From assembly GCA_024278935.1 (NCBI GenBank), contig JAJRSF010000012.1, positions 1 through 36,341 of the forward strand: a stretch of DNA of 36,341 bases, given 5' to 3'. Both the position numbers and the translations under genes were made by a program. Source of the stretch: Candidatus Zixiibacteriota bacterium. GTDB taxonomy: Bacteria; Zixibacteria; MSB-5A5; GN15; FEB-12. This document shows positions 16,288 to 24,852 of this stretch, piece by piece. Below the pieces are notes generated by a model. The model had not been told where the DNA came from, did not search any database, and saw only the letters and a list, made by a program, of their open reading frames with translations. Within the stretch, counting starts at the first letter, position 1. Each line of letters opens with the position of its first letter.

Positions 16288-16827
16288 GTGAACATATTTG
16301 CTTTAGCTTTTGCCCTGGCATTTGATGCCTTTGCGGTGGCTATTGCTGTTGGAATTCGTCTCGGGATGCTTGAAAAGTGGACCGTTTTTAGACTTTCTTT
16401 TCATTTTGGCTTTGCTCAGTTCGGAATGCCGATAATCGGTTGGATGGCAGGGGAGTATCTTGTAGGTGCTATTGGAGTTTACGCAAAAGTTATAGCTGCC
16501 TTGATTCTCGCTATTATAGGCGGGCGACTTATTTGGGAACAGTTTAAAGCTGAAGATAATAGTTGGAAAGGTGACCCGACTCGAGGGGCAAGTTTGTGGG
16601 TGCTGATGTTTGCGACCTCGATAGATGCATTGGCAGCCGGCTTTACTTTGGCATTAGTTGGGGTGCAGATTTTGTATCCGACTCTTATAATCGGAGTAGT
16701 GGCGGCATCGATGACAATCCTCGGATTAGTTTTTGGTCGGAAATTAGGAATGAAATTTGGAAAAACTGCCGGTGTTATTGGTGGTTTGATTCTGATTGGT
16801 CTTGCTCTAAAAACTATGCTGGTCTAA
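16288..16827 (+). CDS. mntP: MntP manganese efflux pump
   Basis: A 179-residue, six-helix inner-membrane protein of the MntP (DUF204) family, which exports Mn(II). Two homologous halves each carry the acidic TM motif: LAFDAFAVAIAVG near residue 10 and ATSIDALAAGFTLA near 110. Glycine-rich helices end at LILIGLALKTMLV. The start is uncertain: GTG 16288 lies 22 bases from the only good Shine-Dalgarno (AGAGG at 16261-16265), whereas in-frame ATC 16273 and ATA 16279 lie at ordinary spacing, and the frame reads sensibly from there (ISIDFVNIFALAF). It is divergent from the suf operon, consistent with joint iron and manganese control. Confidence 0.9.
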   Translation: MNIFALAFALAFDAFAVAIAVGIRLGMLEKWTVFRLSFHFGFAQFGMPIIGWMAGEYLVGAIGVYAKVIAALILAIIGGRLIWEQFKAEDNSWKGDPTRGASLWVLMFATSIDALAAGFTLALVGVQILYPTLIIGVVAASMTILGLVFGRKLGMKFGKTAGVIGGLILIGLALKTMLV

Positions 16828-16885
16828 GATTTTCTTAATAGGGGACAGGGTTGTACATGATGAAAAATAAAATAAAAAAAAGCGA

Positions 16886-16914
16886 TTGACAAACAAGTAA
16901 GAAAAAAGTAACTT
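16886..16914 (+). promoter_or_regulatory. Promoter of the ABC-exporter leader
   Basis: TTGACA (16886-16891), a 17-base spacer and TAACTT (16909-16914). The -10 is one arm of the inverted repeat TAACTT-aagtcc-AAGTTA (16909-16926), which covers the expected start of transcription and could be an operator. Transcription would begin near 16921, giving a leader of about 280 bases before the exporter start. Confidence 0.55.
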
Positions 16915-16977
16915 AAGTCCAAGTTAGAAAAAGCAACATTAACCTTAAGCCAAGCTTGAAAAGCTGTAGAAAGTTTT

Positions 16978-17070
16978 ATGAACTATCAAAATCAAAATAG
17001 CAGTAAAATTTCACTACAGGTCTGTCCTGTGATGTGTAAGCTCGGCGGGGGTATAATCCCTACAGAATAA
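16978..17070 (+). CDS. 30-codon leader ORF upstream of the ABC exporter
   Basis: ATG 16978 opens a 30-residue frame beginning MNYQNQNSSKIS and ending CKLGGGIIPTE with TAA at 17068. Its Shine-Dalgarno is weak (AGAAAG, 4 bases away). It is not like any peptide I recognise. Its last third covers the proposed antiterminator arm (17041-17048) and its stop is 29 bases before the terminator stem. That is the geometry expected of a leader peptide whose translation controls termination, as known for bmrB in front of bmrCD in Bacillus subtilis. It could also be a chance ORF within a small RNA. Confidence 0.35.
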   Translation: MNYQNQNSSKISLQVCPVMCKLGGGIIPTE

Positions 17071-17137
17071 CTATACGTTTACTATAGAGTAGATTGTATC
17101 CGTCGAGGCCCAAATAGAGTGGTTCGACGGGTTTTTT
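17041..17137 (+). promoter_or_regulatory. Attenuator: antiterminator and intrinsic terminator
   Basis: The terminator stem is CCGUCGAG (17100-17107) with UUCGACGG (17123-17130), followed by G and six T's. The same 5' arm can pair instead with CUCGGCGG at 17041-17048 (8 bp, one G-U), which would prevent the terminator. Between the two arms lie small hairpins, GGG/CCC (17049-17060) and CUAUA/UAUAG (17071-17087). The two folds are mutually exclusive. The terminator ends 64 bases before the exporter start, so it would control read-through into the exporter. No known riboswitch consensus was recognised. Confidence 0.6.
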
Positions 17138-17201
17138 GTGTCTTTTGTTGCCGTAGGACCAAATGAAAGATATGAAATTTAAGATTTTCAAGGATTGAGT
17201 T

Positions 17202-19001
17202 ATGAGTGCAGAATTATACGAAGATGAAAAACTTCAGGACGCTGAATTAGAAATCAGCTATAAAGAAGCGATGAAAAAATTGCTTCCGTTTTTGGCCGAG
17301 CATAAGAAAGGGCTCTTTACTTGTCTGGCGTTACTCGCCGGGACGACTCTTTTTTCGCTGACATGGCCATATTTATTAAAGCATGTTTTAGATGTCAATA
17401 TTCCTGGCAACGATTTTAATGGTCTGATTTGGACTGTTGTCGGAATCGGGATGATACAGATTATTACGATTGCATTGCAATATTATATGCGGATTAAACT
17501 GGAAATAATCGGTCAGGATGTCATGCTTACCCTCAAGCGTAAATTGTTTCATCATATATTGTCGCTAGATGTTAATTATTTTGATAAGAATCCGGTTGGG
17601 CGTTTGCTTGCAAGAGTTGAGTCTGACTGTGAATCGTTACGGTTGCTTTTTACAAATACAATCGTTTTGATTTTAGGTGATCTGATCTTGCTGATTGGTA
17701 TTTATTCGATCCTGTTTTATTTCCATTGGCAACTTGCCTTGGTGCTGTTTCTCAATGTGCCTGTTATAGGATTGTTTATTTATATCTTTCATAAAAAAAC
17801 AACACCGAAATTTTATCTGGTACGGAAAAATATGGCCGATGTTACCGCTGCGCTGACTGAGTTTTTACATGGTATGTCGATTATTCAAATTTTTAACCGA
17901 GGTGAATATGCTCGGGAAAAATTGAACTCTGCCAATAAGGTAAAGTTTTCAAATGATGTCTATGTCAATATTGGTGCTATCATATTTTTTAACACCGTCT
18001 TCTTTTTAGAATATGTGAAAATCGGATTAGTGCTTATTCTAGGACCTCTTTTTGGCGTGACCTTTGGTACGATTGTTATGTTTATCATTTATATATGGCG
18101 TTCGTTTGAACCTATCTGGAGATCATCGGAACAGCTTTCGACATTTCAAAAAGCTATCGCGGGGTCTAAGCGAATATTTTCGTTGTTGTCAGAAGAGTCC
18201 AAAATTAAGCAACCCGCCAAACCTGTCGCATGGGATAATTTTAATCATTCTGTGAAATTTGAAAATGTTTCCTTTTCCTATACCGATGATGAGAACTATG
18301 TTTTGAAAGATGTATCGTTTGAAATTGAAAAAGGAAAACGTGTTGCCTTAGTTGGTGTCACCGGTGGTGGTAAGTCGACTGTGATTTCTTTGATGCTCCG
18401 TTATTATGATCCTCAAAAAGGAAAAATAACAATTGATGGCCATGATATAAAATCAATTCCGACAAACGATTTTCGGAAACGGTTTGCTTTGGTTTTACAA
18501 GATATTGTTTTGTTCCCGGGTGATGTGAATTCTAATATTTCTCTTGAAGCAGATGGTATCTCACAAGAAGAAATTATTAAAGCAGCCGAGACAGTTGCAG
18601 CAGATTCCTTTATCGCTAAACTTGAGAAGCAGTTTGAAACCGAAGTGTCAGAAAAAGGTTCTAACTTTAGTCGTGGTGAAAGACAACTGTTGTCGTTTGC
18701 TCGTGCCTTAGTTGTGAACCCTGATCTGCTTATTTTAGATGAGGCAACATCGTCGATAGATCCTGAAACAGAACGGATGATTCAGGCATCGCTGAAACGA
18801 TTGATGAAAGGACGGACGTCGCTGATTATAGCACATCGTCTTTCAACAATTTTAGATGTTGATGAAATATTAGTATTAAAGCAAGGTGAAATTATTGAAC
18901 GAGGAACCCATCTGGAGTTGATTCAACAAGATGGATATTATTCGGATCTCTTTCACCTGCAGTTTAAACCAAAGAATGGAGAGTCTACTTATGTTAGATA
19001 A
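17202..19001 (+). CDS. ABC exporter half-transporter, subunit A of heterodimer
   Basis: A 599-residue half-transporter: six TM helices in about residues 40-330, then a nucleotide-binding domain. Walker A is GVTGGGKST (near 385), Q-loop VLQDIVLFPG, signature FSRGERQL (a degenerate form of LSGGQ, near 490), Walker B LLILDEATSSID with the catalytic Glu, and switch His in IAHRLS. The intact Glu with a degenerate signature is one half of the asymmetric pair seen in heterodimeric exporters such as BmrCD, LmrCD and TM287/288. These expel drugs, lipids or peptides; the substrate cannot be told here. The coding end overlaps the next gene by 11 bases. Confidence 0.92.
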   Translation: MSAELYEDEKLQDAELEISYKEAMKKLLPFLAEHKKGLFTCLALLAGTTLFSLTWPYLLKHVLDVNIPGNDFNGLIWTVVGIGMIQIITIALQYYMRIKLEIIGQDVMLTLKRKLFHHILSLDVNYFDKNPVGRLLARVESDCESLRLLFTNTIVLILGDLILLIGIYSILFYFHWQLALVLFLNVPVIGLFIYIFHKKTTPKFYLVRKNMADVTAALTEFLHGMSIIQIFNRGEYAREKLNSANKVKFSNDVYVNIGAIIFFNTVFFLEYVKIGLVLILGPLFGVTFGTIVMFIIYIWRSFEPIWRSSEQLSTFQKAIAGSKRIFSLLSEESKIKQPAKPVAWDNFNHSVKFENVSFSYTDDENYVLKDVSFEIEKGKRVALVGVTGGGKSTVISLMLRYYDPQKGKITIDGHDIKSIPTNDFRKRFALVLQDIVLFPGDVNSNISLEADGISQEEIIKAAETVAADSFIAKLEKQFETEVSEKGSNFSRGERQLLSFARALVVNPDLLILDEATSSIDPETERMIQASLKRLMKGRTSLIIAHRLSTILDVDEILVLKQGEIIERGTHLELIQQDGYYSDLFHLQFKPKNGESTYVR

Positions 19002-20784
19002 ATTTTTATGGCTCTGGCAATATTATAAAAAACATCTGTCAGTATTTGCATTGCTTATATTGCTGACTCCTATACAAGTAATTTTTCAAGTGTCAATTCC
19101 GAGAATGATAGATTTCTCAATTGATTATATGAATACGCAGAAAATAGCCGATGATATTTTTGCACAGTTCTTAGCTGATTTAGGTGCTAAGTTTTCTATG
19201 TCACCAGAGATAAGCTATGGTGTCAGTTTTATTGTGCTTGGATTGATAGCATCAATATTGTATCTGATAGTGCAGGGACATCGTGCTTGGATGAATATCA
19301 AATTGGAGTGGATGTTTCGTCAGGAATCTTTTAACTGTGCCACAACCAAAGGACCTGACTGTTACAATAAATTTCGTACCGGTGATTTAGTGACACGGAT
19401 GACTGATGCTGTCGCTGAAAAGCTTTCGTGGTTTGCATGTTCGGGAATATTTCGATGGTATGAAGCATTACTGATGGTCGGTTTTACGATTGCAATGATG
19501 GTTGCTATCGATCAGATAATGACATTGTGGGCGGTGGGACCATTGCCAATTTTAATCATAATCTTTTTCATAAGTGCATCGATACTTGAAAAACGATATG
19601 AACTATTGCAAGGACGGATCTCAAAATTCAATGATGTTTTGGAAGCATGTTTTTCTGGCATTCGAGTTGTCAAAGCGTATGTTTTGGAAAAGTCTCAAAA
19701 AGAGAAATTTGAAAAAGCAGCGGTTGTACGAAGAGATGCTGAAATTGATGCGGTCAAAATGCACGCAGTGATCGATTCATTGTATATGTATATCTGGCAG
19801 TTTTCAATTTTGGTTATTTTGATTGCCGGGGGATATGCAGTGATGAATTCAACTTTGTCACAGGGTAAGCTCGGCTCGTTTATTTTCTATACTGTTTGGT
19901 TGGTTTTCCCGATGTTTGATATCGGACAGTTTTTGGTTAAGTCTCGTCAGTCGGCAGTTTCGATAAATCGTTTTATGGAACTTGAAAGAATGCCGGAGCT
20001 TGTTAAAGAAAATGTAGAAACAGGTGCGGGAAATAATTTGGCTGATGATATTCATTTTACTGATGTCTCATTCAGGTTTCCTGAACTTGAACACAATATT
20101 ATCGACAAGGTAACAATGACAATTAAAAAAGGGTCAACTGTTGCCGTGGTTGGTAAAGTTGGGTCGGGTAAAAGTTGGTTTGTCAATATGATACCTCGGC
20201 TTGTTGAACCAACCGGTGGAGTTATAAAAATTGGTGAGAGAGAATTAAAAAAATATTCTCTTGCTGATTTACGTCAGTCTATCGGATATGTACCACAGGA
20301 ACCGATTTTGTTTTCTGACTCAATTCGAAATAATATTTTGATGGGTCGAACAAATATTAGTGACGAGATTTTAAACTGGGCGATTGAAGTAGCACAGTTA
20401 AAAGACGAAATTGATTTGTTCCCTAAAGGACTTGAAACATATATTGGTACGAGGGGGATGTCGATTTCGGGTGGACAAAAACAACGGTTGGGGCTGGCAC
20501 GTGCCTTAGTCGGGAAACCGAATATTCTGATTTTAGATGATTGTACATCGGCGCTGGATTCAAAAACTGAATCTGCCCTTTGGGATCATTTACATAAAGT
20601 CTTGCCGGACATGACTGCTATTTTGATAACGCACAGGGCTGATACCTTGGAAAAAACAGATAAAATATTTGTCTTTGAAGATGGTAAAGTTGTCGAAAGT
20701 GGTCATCATGATGAGCTGATTAACGTGGAAAGTCGCTATGCGAAAATTTATAAACGTTCAAAACTTGAAGAAGCTGTCAAATAA
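18991..20784 (+). CDS. ABC exporter half-transporter, subunit B of heterodimer
   Basis: A 597-residue partner. ATG 18991 (MLDKFLWLWQYYKKH) has a GGAGAG Shine-Dalgarno at 18978-18983; the in-frame ATG at 18931 would create a spurious extension. TM helices occupy about residues 15-330. Walker A is GKVGSGKSW (near 390), signature ISGGQKQR (canonical), Walker B ILILDDCTSALD with Asp instead of the catalytic Glu, switch His ITHRAD. Together with subunit A this makes one competent ATP site (A's Walker motifs with B's signature) and one degenerate site (B's Asp with A's FSRGE), the hallmark of heterodimeric exporters. Start and stop overlap shows translational coupling. Confidence 0.92.
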   Translation: MLDKFLWLWQYYKKHLSVFALLILLTPIQVIFQVSIPRMIDFSIDYMNTQKIADDIFAQFLADLGAKFSMSPEISYGVSFIVLGLIASILYLIVQGHRAWMNIKLEWMFRQESFNCATTKGPDCYNKFRTGDLVTRMTDAVAEKLSWFACSGIFRWYEALLMVGFTIAMMVAIDQIMTLWAVGPLPILIIIFFISASILEKRYELLQGRISKFNDVLEACFSGIRVVKAYVLEKSQKEKFEKAAVVRRDAEIDAVKMHAVIDSLYMYIWQFSILVILIAGGYAVMNSTLSQGKLGSFIFYTVWLVFPMFDIGQFLVKSRQSAVSINRFMELERMPELVKENVETGAGNNLADDIHFTDVSFRFPELEHNIIDKVTMTIKKGSTVAVVGKVGSGKSWFVNMIPRLVEPTGGVIKIGERELKKYSLADLRQSIGYVPQEPILFSDSIRNNILMGRTNISDEILNWAIEVAQLKDEIDLFPKGLETYIGTRGMSISGGQKQRLGLARALVGKPNILILDDCTSALDSKTESALWDHLHKVLPDMTAILITHRADTLEKTDKIFVFEDGKVVESGHHDELINVESRYAKIYKRSKLEEAVK

Positions 20785-20855
20785 ACTAGAGCTATAATCT
20801 CTTGTTTGAAAATAATTATTAACAATTTCTCTCTTTATGCGTTACTATATTAAAG

Positions 20856-20883
20856 GGTTTAGGTCATCCTGAACCTTTTTTTT
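20856..20883 (+). terminator. Rho-independent terminator of the ABC exporter
   Basis: GGTTTAGG (20856-20863) pairs with CCTGAACC (20868-20875), 8 bp with one G-U, loop TCAT, followed by eight T's. Confidence 0.85.
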
Positions 20884-20945
20884 ATGCGGGAAAAGATTTT
20901 TCAAAAAGAGAGAAGATAAACAGCAGTTAAATCAAGGAAGATTAT

Positions 20946-22574
20946 ATGAAGACAAGTTTTATGTATGCTTTATTTATTATTTCAATTTTTGCTCTAGGTT
21001 GTTCAGACAATCCGGTTGAGACAAACACGACTCGTCTTTTAGTTTCTGACATACCTGTTCATTTTTCAGCTCCTGCCGGAGGTCCTGGTCCGAGCCAATT
21101 ATTTTTCAATATATCTAGCTCAAGCGATGAAGTGTTACACTATACCGTTTCAAAAAAGTCGGGTTGGCTTCAGTTAATAAATAATGAACAAAGATTATTT
21201 GGTGATACACCTGATTCTATTTCGATGATTATTGGTGTGACCTTACCTGATCTTCTTGACTATGGAACTTATTACGACACGATTGCAATCACAACAACAA
21301 CTGTAACACAAGATACAATTTTTAAAGAGATCATACTTAATATCGGTACAGAAATCACAACGGCTCCTTTGTTGTTAGAATTCAACTCGACTGTGAGTGG
21401 ACCGAATCCTCCTGTGCAAACGTTGGATATTAATTCAACATCATCATTACAGTTTGAAGTTGCCTTGTCGCATGAATCATCTTGGTTGCAAGTCCCGGTG
21501 AGTACTTTTCATACCGGTTCTATTTCAAACATTTCTATTACTGCAGATATCTCCGGTTTACCAAAAGGAACTTATGTTGACACTATCTGGATTTCATCTG
21601 ACACAGCTTTAAATTCTCCATATCCGGTGCAGGTTACAACAATTCTCAAATCTTGGGTACAACAAGTATCGCCGAGAAAAAGTAATATAAACGATCTGTT
21701 TTTTGCCGATGCTCTCAATGGCTGGGCAGTTGGAGATATAATTGATCTCAATGCACGTTCCGGGTTTATTATTAGAACGACTGATGGTGGACAAAATTGG
21801 GAGGAAGTTGATCTTTTGTTTGGTACAGAATTCACTGATTCTGTTTTAGTCGGAGTTACTTTTGTGAATAACAGAGGATGGATTGCCGGTTCGGATGGTA
21901 TTATACTTTATTCTGATGATTTTGGAGCTACGTGGAATTCACAAACTCATCCATTAGATTCAACGGTTGATTTTAGAGATATTTCTTTTATCACTGCTGA
22001 TTCAGGTTGGATCGTTGGAGATTCGGGAATGATTATGGCAACATCTGATGGAGGATTAAACTGGGCAGTGCAGGATGTTCCAAGAAATATTGATAATAAT
22101 TTTATGACAAGTGATTTAACAGGTATTTCGTTTGTTGATAATATGCATGGATGGGTTGCAGGATTGACAGATATTATTTTGGTGACATCCGATGGTGGAC
22201 AAACATGGTCACAACAAACTTTGCCTGATAATTCCTATGACTTTAAAGAGATTGATTTTGTCGATCTACTCAATGGTTGGGCTGTTGGCAAACAAGGTCT
22301 GTTAGTTCACACAACCGATGGTGGACTAAATTGGAGTGTGGAGACTATCGCTGGAGCAAATGGTTTGCTGTCTCTGTTTTTTATAAATGAAACCACAGGC
22401 TGGCTCTCTGATGAAAGTGGTATGGTATATCGCACGATTGACGGTATTACCTGGACTGAGCTTGCAACAGAAACTACTGAAGCTTTACAATCTATCTTCT
22501 TTATCGATCAAAATATCGGATGGATTGTCGGGGGGAAAGGTACTATCATATATACGACATCCGGTGGTGAATAA
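20946..22574 (+). CDS. Lipoprotein with Ycf48-like seven-bladed beta-propeller
   Basis: 542 residues with AAGGAAG before ATG 20946. A lipoprotein signal ends IFALGC, so Cys19 would be lipidated and the protein exported. Residues about 28-125 and 127-230 are two related Ig-like beta-sandwich units; the second resembles BACON-type domains. From about 235 there are seven repeats of the type GWxxG followed by TDGGxxW (SDDFGATW, SDGGLNW, SDGGQTW, TDGGLNW and so on), the pattern of BNR/Ycf48-like propellers. These are typical of photosystem II assembly factor homologues and also occur widely in Bacteroidota-like and related lineages. A surface or periplasmic binding role is inferred; no enzyme residues are evident. 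It lies alone, converging on the cytochrome operon. Confidence 0.82.
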   Translation: MKTSFMYALFIISIFALGCSDNPVETNTTRLLVSDIPVHFSAPAGGPGPSQLFFNISSSSDEVLHYTVSKKSGWLQLINNEQRLFGDTPDSISMIIGVTLPDLLDYGTYYDTIAITTTTVTQDTIFKEIILNIGTEITTAPLLLEFNSTVSGPNPPVQTLDINSTSSLQFEVALSHESSWLQVPVSTFHTGSISNISITADISGLPKGTYVDTIWISSDTALNSPYPVQVTTILKSWVQQVSPRKSNINDLFFADALNGWAVGDIIDLNARSGFIIRTTDGGQNWEEVDLLFGTEFTDSVLVGVTFVNNRGWIAGSDGIILYSDDFGATWNSQTHPLDSTVDFRDISFITADSGWIVGDSGMIMATSDGGLNWAVQDVPRNIDNNFMTSDLTGISFVDNMHGWVAGLTDIILVTSDGGQTWSQQTLPDNSYDFKEIDFVDLLNGWAVGKQGLLVHTTDGGLNWSVETIAGANGLLSLFFINETTGWLSDESGMVYRTIDGITWTELATETTEALQSIFFIDQNIGWIVGGKGTIIYTTSGGE

Positions 22575-22605
22575 CTGAATCAGCATAATGATATAAATAA
22601 AAAAA

Positions 22606-22635
22606 ACCCGTTCACTTAGGTGAGCGGGTTTTTTT
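22606..22635. terminator. Bidirectional terminator
   Basis: ACCCGTTCAC (22606-22615) pairs with GTGAGCGGGT (22620-22629), loop TTAG, with A-run before and T-run after. It can end both the propeller lipoprotein gene (+) and the cytochrome operon (-). Confidence 0.9.
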
Positions 22636-22651
22636 ATGAAGCTAAGGAGTT

Positions 22652-24790
22652 TTACTTATGTGCTGAAACTAAACCTGAATTATTTCCTGAGACACCATTT
22701 GGGTTACCGCTATTTAGGTAATTGATTGACGATTGTAATAATCCTAATGTATATGCTGTGTTATGAATACCAAAAGAACGGTCATCTTCAACATATAAAT
22801 AGTTATACAAAGCACCTGCTGAGTCAGCATCGGCAACTGTAATTGAAAGCGGAGCACCATCAACATCTGCTAAACCAGCAGCTATTAAATGAACTAAAAG
22901 AGAATCAACTAAACCATGAACCTCGGTTTGGATTCCTTCAGTCAATCCGTTCCAATCATAATCGGCTGAGGCTGGGTTGTCAAATGTTGTAATTGTTGGT
23001 AGAGGAGATTGATGACATCCATCGGCATTACAACCGTTGAGATTTACAAAACCTCTATCTTCGTTATGCATATTCCAGCTATGACCACCAATAGTTGAAT
23101 GTTTTGCCGGATTCATATGGCAGTCTACACAACCATCAGTAGCAACGGATGAATGAGCCGATGAACTGTAAGTATAATTTGCATACTCATAGGCATTGGC
23201 ACCCATTAGCATATCACCTTGGTTAGAGTAATGAGGTCCCCAATGAGAACTCAAAGAGACATCATCAACAACATAGGTGTCAACATTTTGTCTACTCATG
23301 TGACAGGAAACACATAGATTCGCAGAGCCACGATCAAAAGTAGAACCGTTTGCTAAATCTACAGCTGCTGTAACACGAACACCAAAATTACCATCAGTAT
23401 GAGGTTCATGACAGGTAAAGCAGTTGATAGATGTGAAATATTCACCTGAGGCCGGTATACCGGTAACTTCGGCAATAAAACCTTCGTTAGTATGACATTT
23501 TTCACATGATGCATAATAACTGGCACCTAATCTATTACGATCGGTGTTATTACCGGAGGCATGAACAGAATATGAATATTCTTCCGAAATGGCAGCTACA
23601 ACAAGACCAAAGCTATTGTCATTATGGCAATTCAAACAGTCATCAGTACTGGTAACTTCGCCACCATGAACTCGACTTGCATTTTCAGCAGCCCAAGATT
23701 TATTTTCGTCTGTGTGACATTGGAGACATGTATATTCTAAAGTTAAATCACCGATAGCCCAATTGCCATCTTCAGTGAACATTTCAGCATCGGCAGCTGT
23801 ATTTATGCTCCACATATGAGAACGAACATCACCAACATAATCAGCTGATGAAACAGCAGACTTAGCAGCTTTAGGCATATGACAATCAATACATGAAGGT
23901 CCAAAGCTTGAACCAGCATGGTTAATACCAGATGCTTCAAAAGATTGAGTTTCTTTTAAATGACAGCTTTCACAACTGACAAATATTGCTTCGTCTTTAT
24001 CAGGGCTTGCTGGATGAAGAGTTTTATGAATATCATGACAACTAACACATTGTAGGGAAGCATGTTTAGATTGGAACATTTCATTCCACTGTTCGTGATG
24101 TTTTACAAATCCACCAGAAGCAGGAATACCATCTTTTGGATCTCCACGTCTGTGACACTTACCACATGCTTCATTGGAACGATCAATTGTCATACCGATA
24201 TCATATGGATCACCGGCATGAATTTCACCAGGACCATGACATTCTTCACATTGAATACCGTTATCAGACCAAGTAGCATTTAAACCTGGTAAGCCTTTTT
24301 GGAATCCACCATCATCATCCCAGTTTGTCATATGACAAGGACCACAAGAACCGTATGGTTTATCTACTACACCAGCTTTATATTGAACCCATGCATCAGT
24401 TTCAAAGTTATACTGAACACCAGCACCACCAACATCACCGGTCATAATATAACCAGAGCTGTCAATAAATCTAGCTTTCCAACGGAACCCACCAATGACC
24501 ATCATAGCTTGAGATAAATCTAGTTCTGGTCCAGTTGTTGGTAGAGTTGTAAAAGGATAATAGCCAGGAGTGAACGCATCAGATGCTTCACTCAATTTGT
24601 ATGGATGACCTGTTTTCACAAATGTTGCATGAATATCAGCGTGACAAGGCTGACAAGCATCAGTACCGATATATGCGGCTTTTACTGATATTTCTTTTAT
24701 CACTTTCGTTTCTGTGACTTTCCGTTCACAGCCGACAACGAAGAGCATAGCGACAAACGAAAAGATGATAAAAAGTTTAATGCTTCGCAT
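22652..24790 (-). CDS. Outer-surface multiheme cytochrome c lipoprotein (14 heme motifs)
   Basis: 712 residues with an AGGAG Shine-Dalgarno. A signal peptide with lipobox (FVVGC, Cys21) indicates lipidation. By counting there are thirteen CxxCH motifs (from CQPCH near residue 46 to CVDCH) plus one CNADGCH, a CX4CH site, near residue 605, so up to 14 hemes. Many free histidines (for example HHEQW, KHHEQ) could be distal ligands. The last 110 residues are heme-free and end with a pattern seen in other multiheme proteins (YLYVEDDRSFGIHNTAY). It is third in an operon after the small cytochrome and the porin, the place of MtrC/OmcB-like terminal reductases, so an outer-surface electron-transfer role is inferred. 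The electron acceptor is unknown. Confidence 0.85.
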   Translation of the reverse strand: MRSIKLFIIFSFVAMLFVVGCERKVTETKVIKEISVKAAYIGTDACQPCHADIHATFVKTGHPYKLSEASDAFTPGYYPFTTLPTTGPELDLSQAMMVIGGFRWKARFIDSSGYIMTGDVGGAGVQYNFETDAWVQYKAGVVDKPYGSCGPCHMTNWDDDGGFQKGLPGLNATWSDNGIQCEECHGPGEIHAGDPYDIGMTIDRSNEACGKCHRRGDPKDGIPASGGFVKHHEQWNEMFQSKHASLQCVSCHDIHKTLHPASPDKDEAIFVSCESCHLKETQSFEASGINHAGSSFGPSCIDCHMPKAAKSAVSSADYVGDVRSHMWSINTAADAEMFTEDGNWAIGDLTLEYTCLQCHTDENKSWAAENASRVHGGEVTSTDDCLNCHNDNSFGLVVAAISEEYSYSVHASGNNTDRNRLGASYYASCEKCHTNEGFIAEVTGIPASGEYFTSINCFTCHEPHTDGNFGVRVTAAVDLANGSTFDRGSANLCVSCHMSRQNVDTYVVDDVSLSSHWGPHYSNQGDMLMGANAYEYANYTYSSSAHSSVATDGCVDCHMNPAKHSTIGGHSWNMHNEDRGFVNLNGCNADGCHQSPLPTITTFDNPASADYDWNGLTEGIQTEVHGLVDSLLVHLIAAGLADVDGAPLSITVADADSAGALYNYLYVEDDRSFGIHNTAYTLGLLQSSINYLNSGNPNGVSGNNSGLVSAHK

Positions 24791-24852
24791 TCTTTACTCC
24801 TTTAAAGTTTTATTGCTTTTATAATGTTAATTTCTATAATATTTGCGGTGTA

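Noticed and set aside
16978-17070. Bacteriocin precursor exported by the ABC pair
   Set aside because: The GGG lies near the C-terminus, leaving only six residues after it, and neither ABC subunit has a C39 peptidase domain.
16921-17137. 6S RNA, tmRNA, T-box or a known riboswitch
   Set aside because: The ends do not pair as in 6S, there is no tRNA-like domain, the T-box sequence is absent, and no known aptamer consensus was recognised. The GGTTCGA near 17121 is part of the terminator arm.
18931-18990. Upstream ATG for ABC subunit B
   Set aside because: It lies deep within subunit A, while ATG 18991 has a proper GGAGAG site and gives a normal N-terminus.
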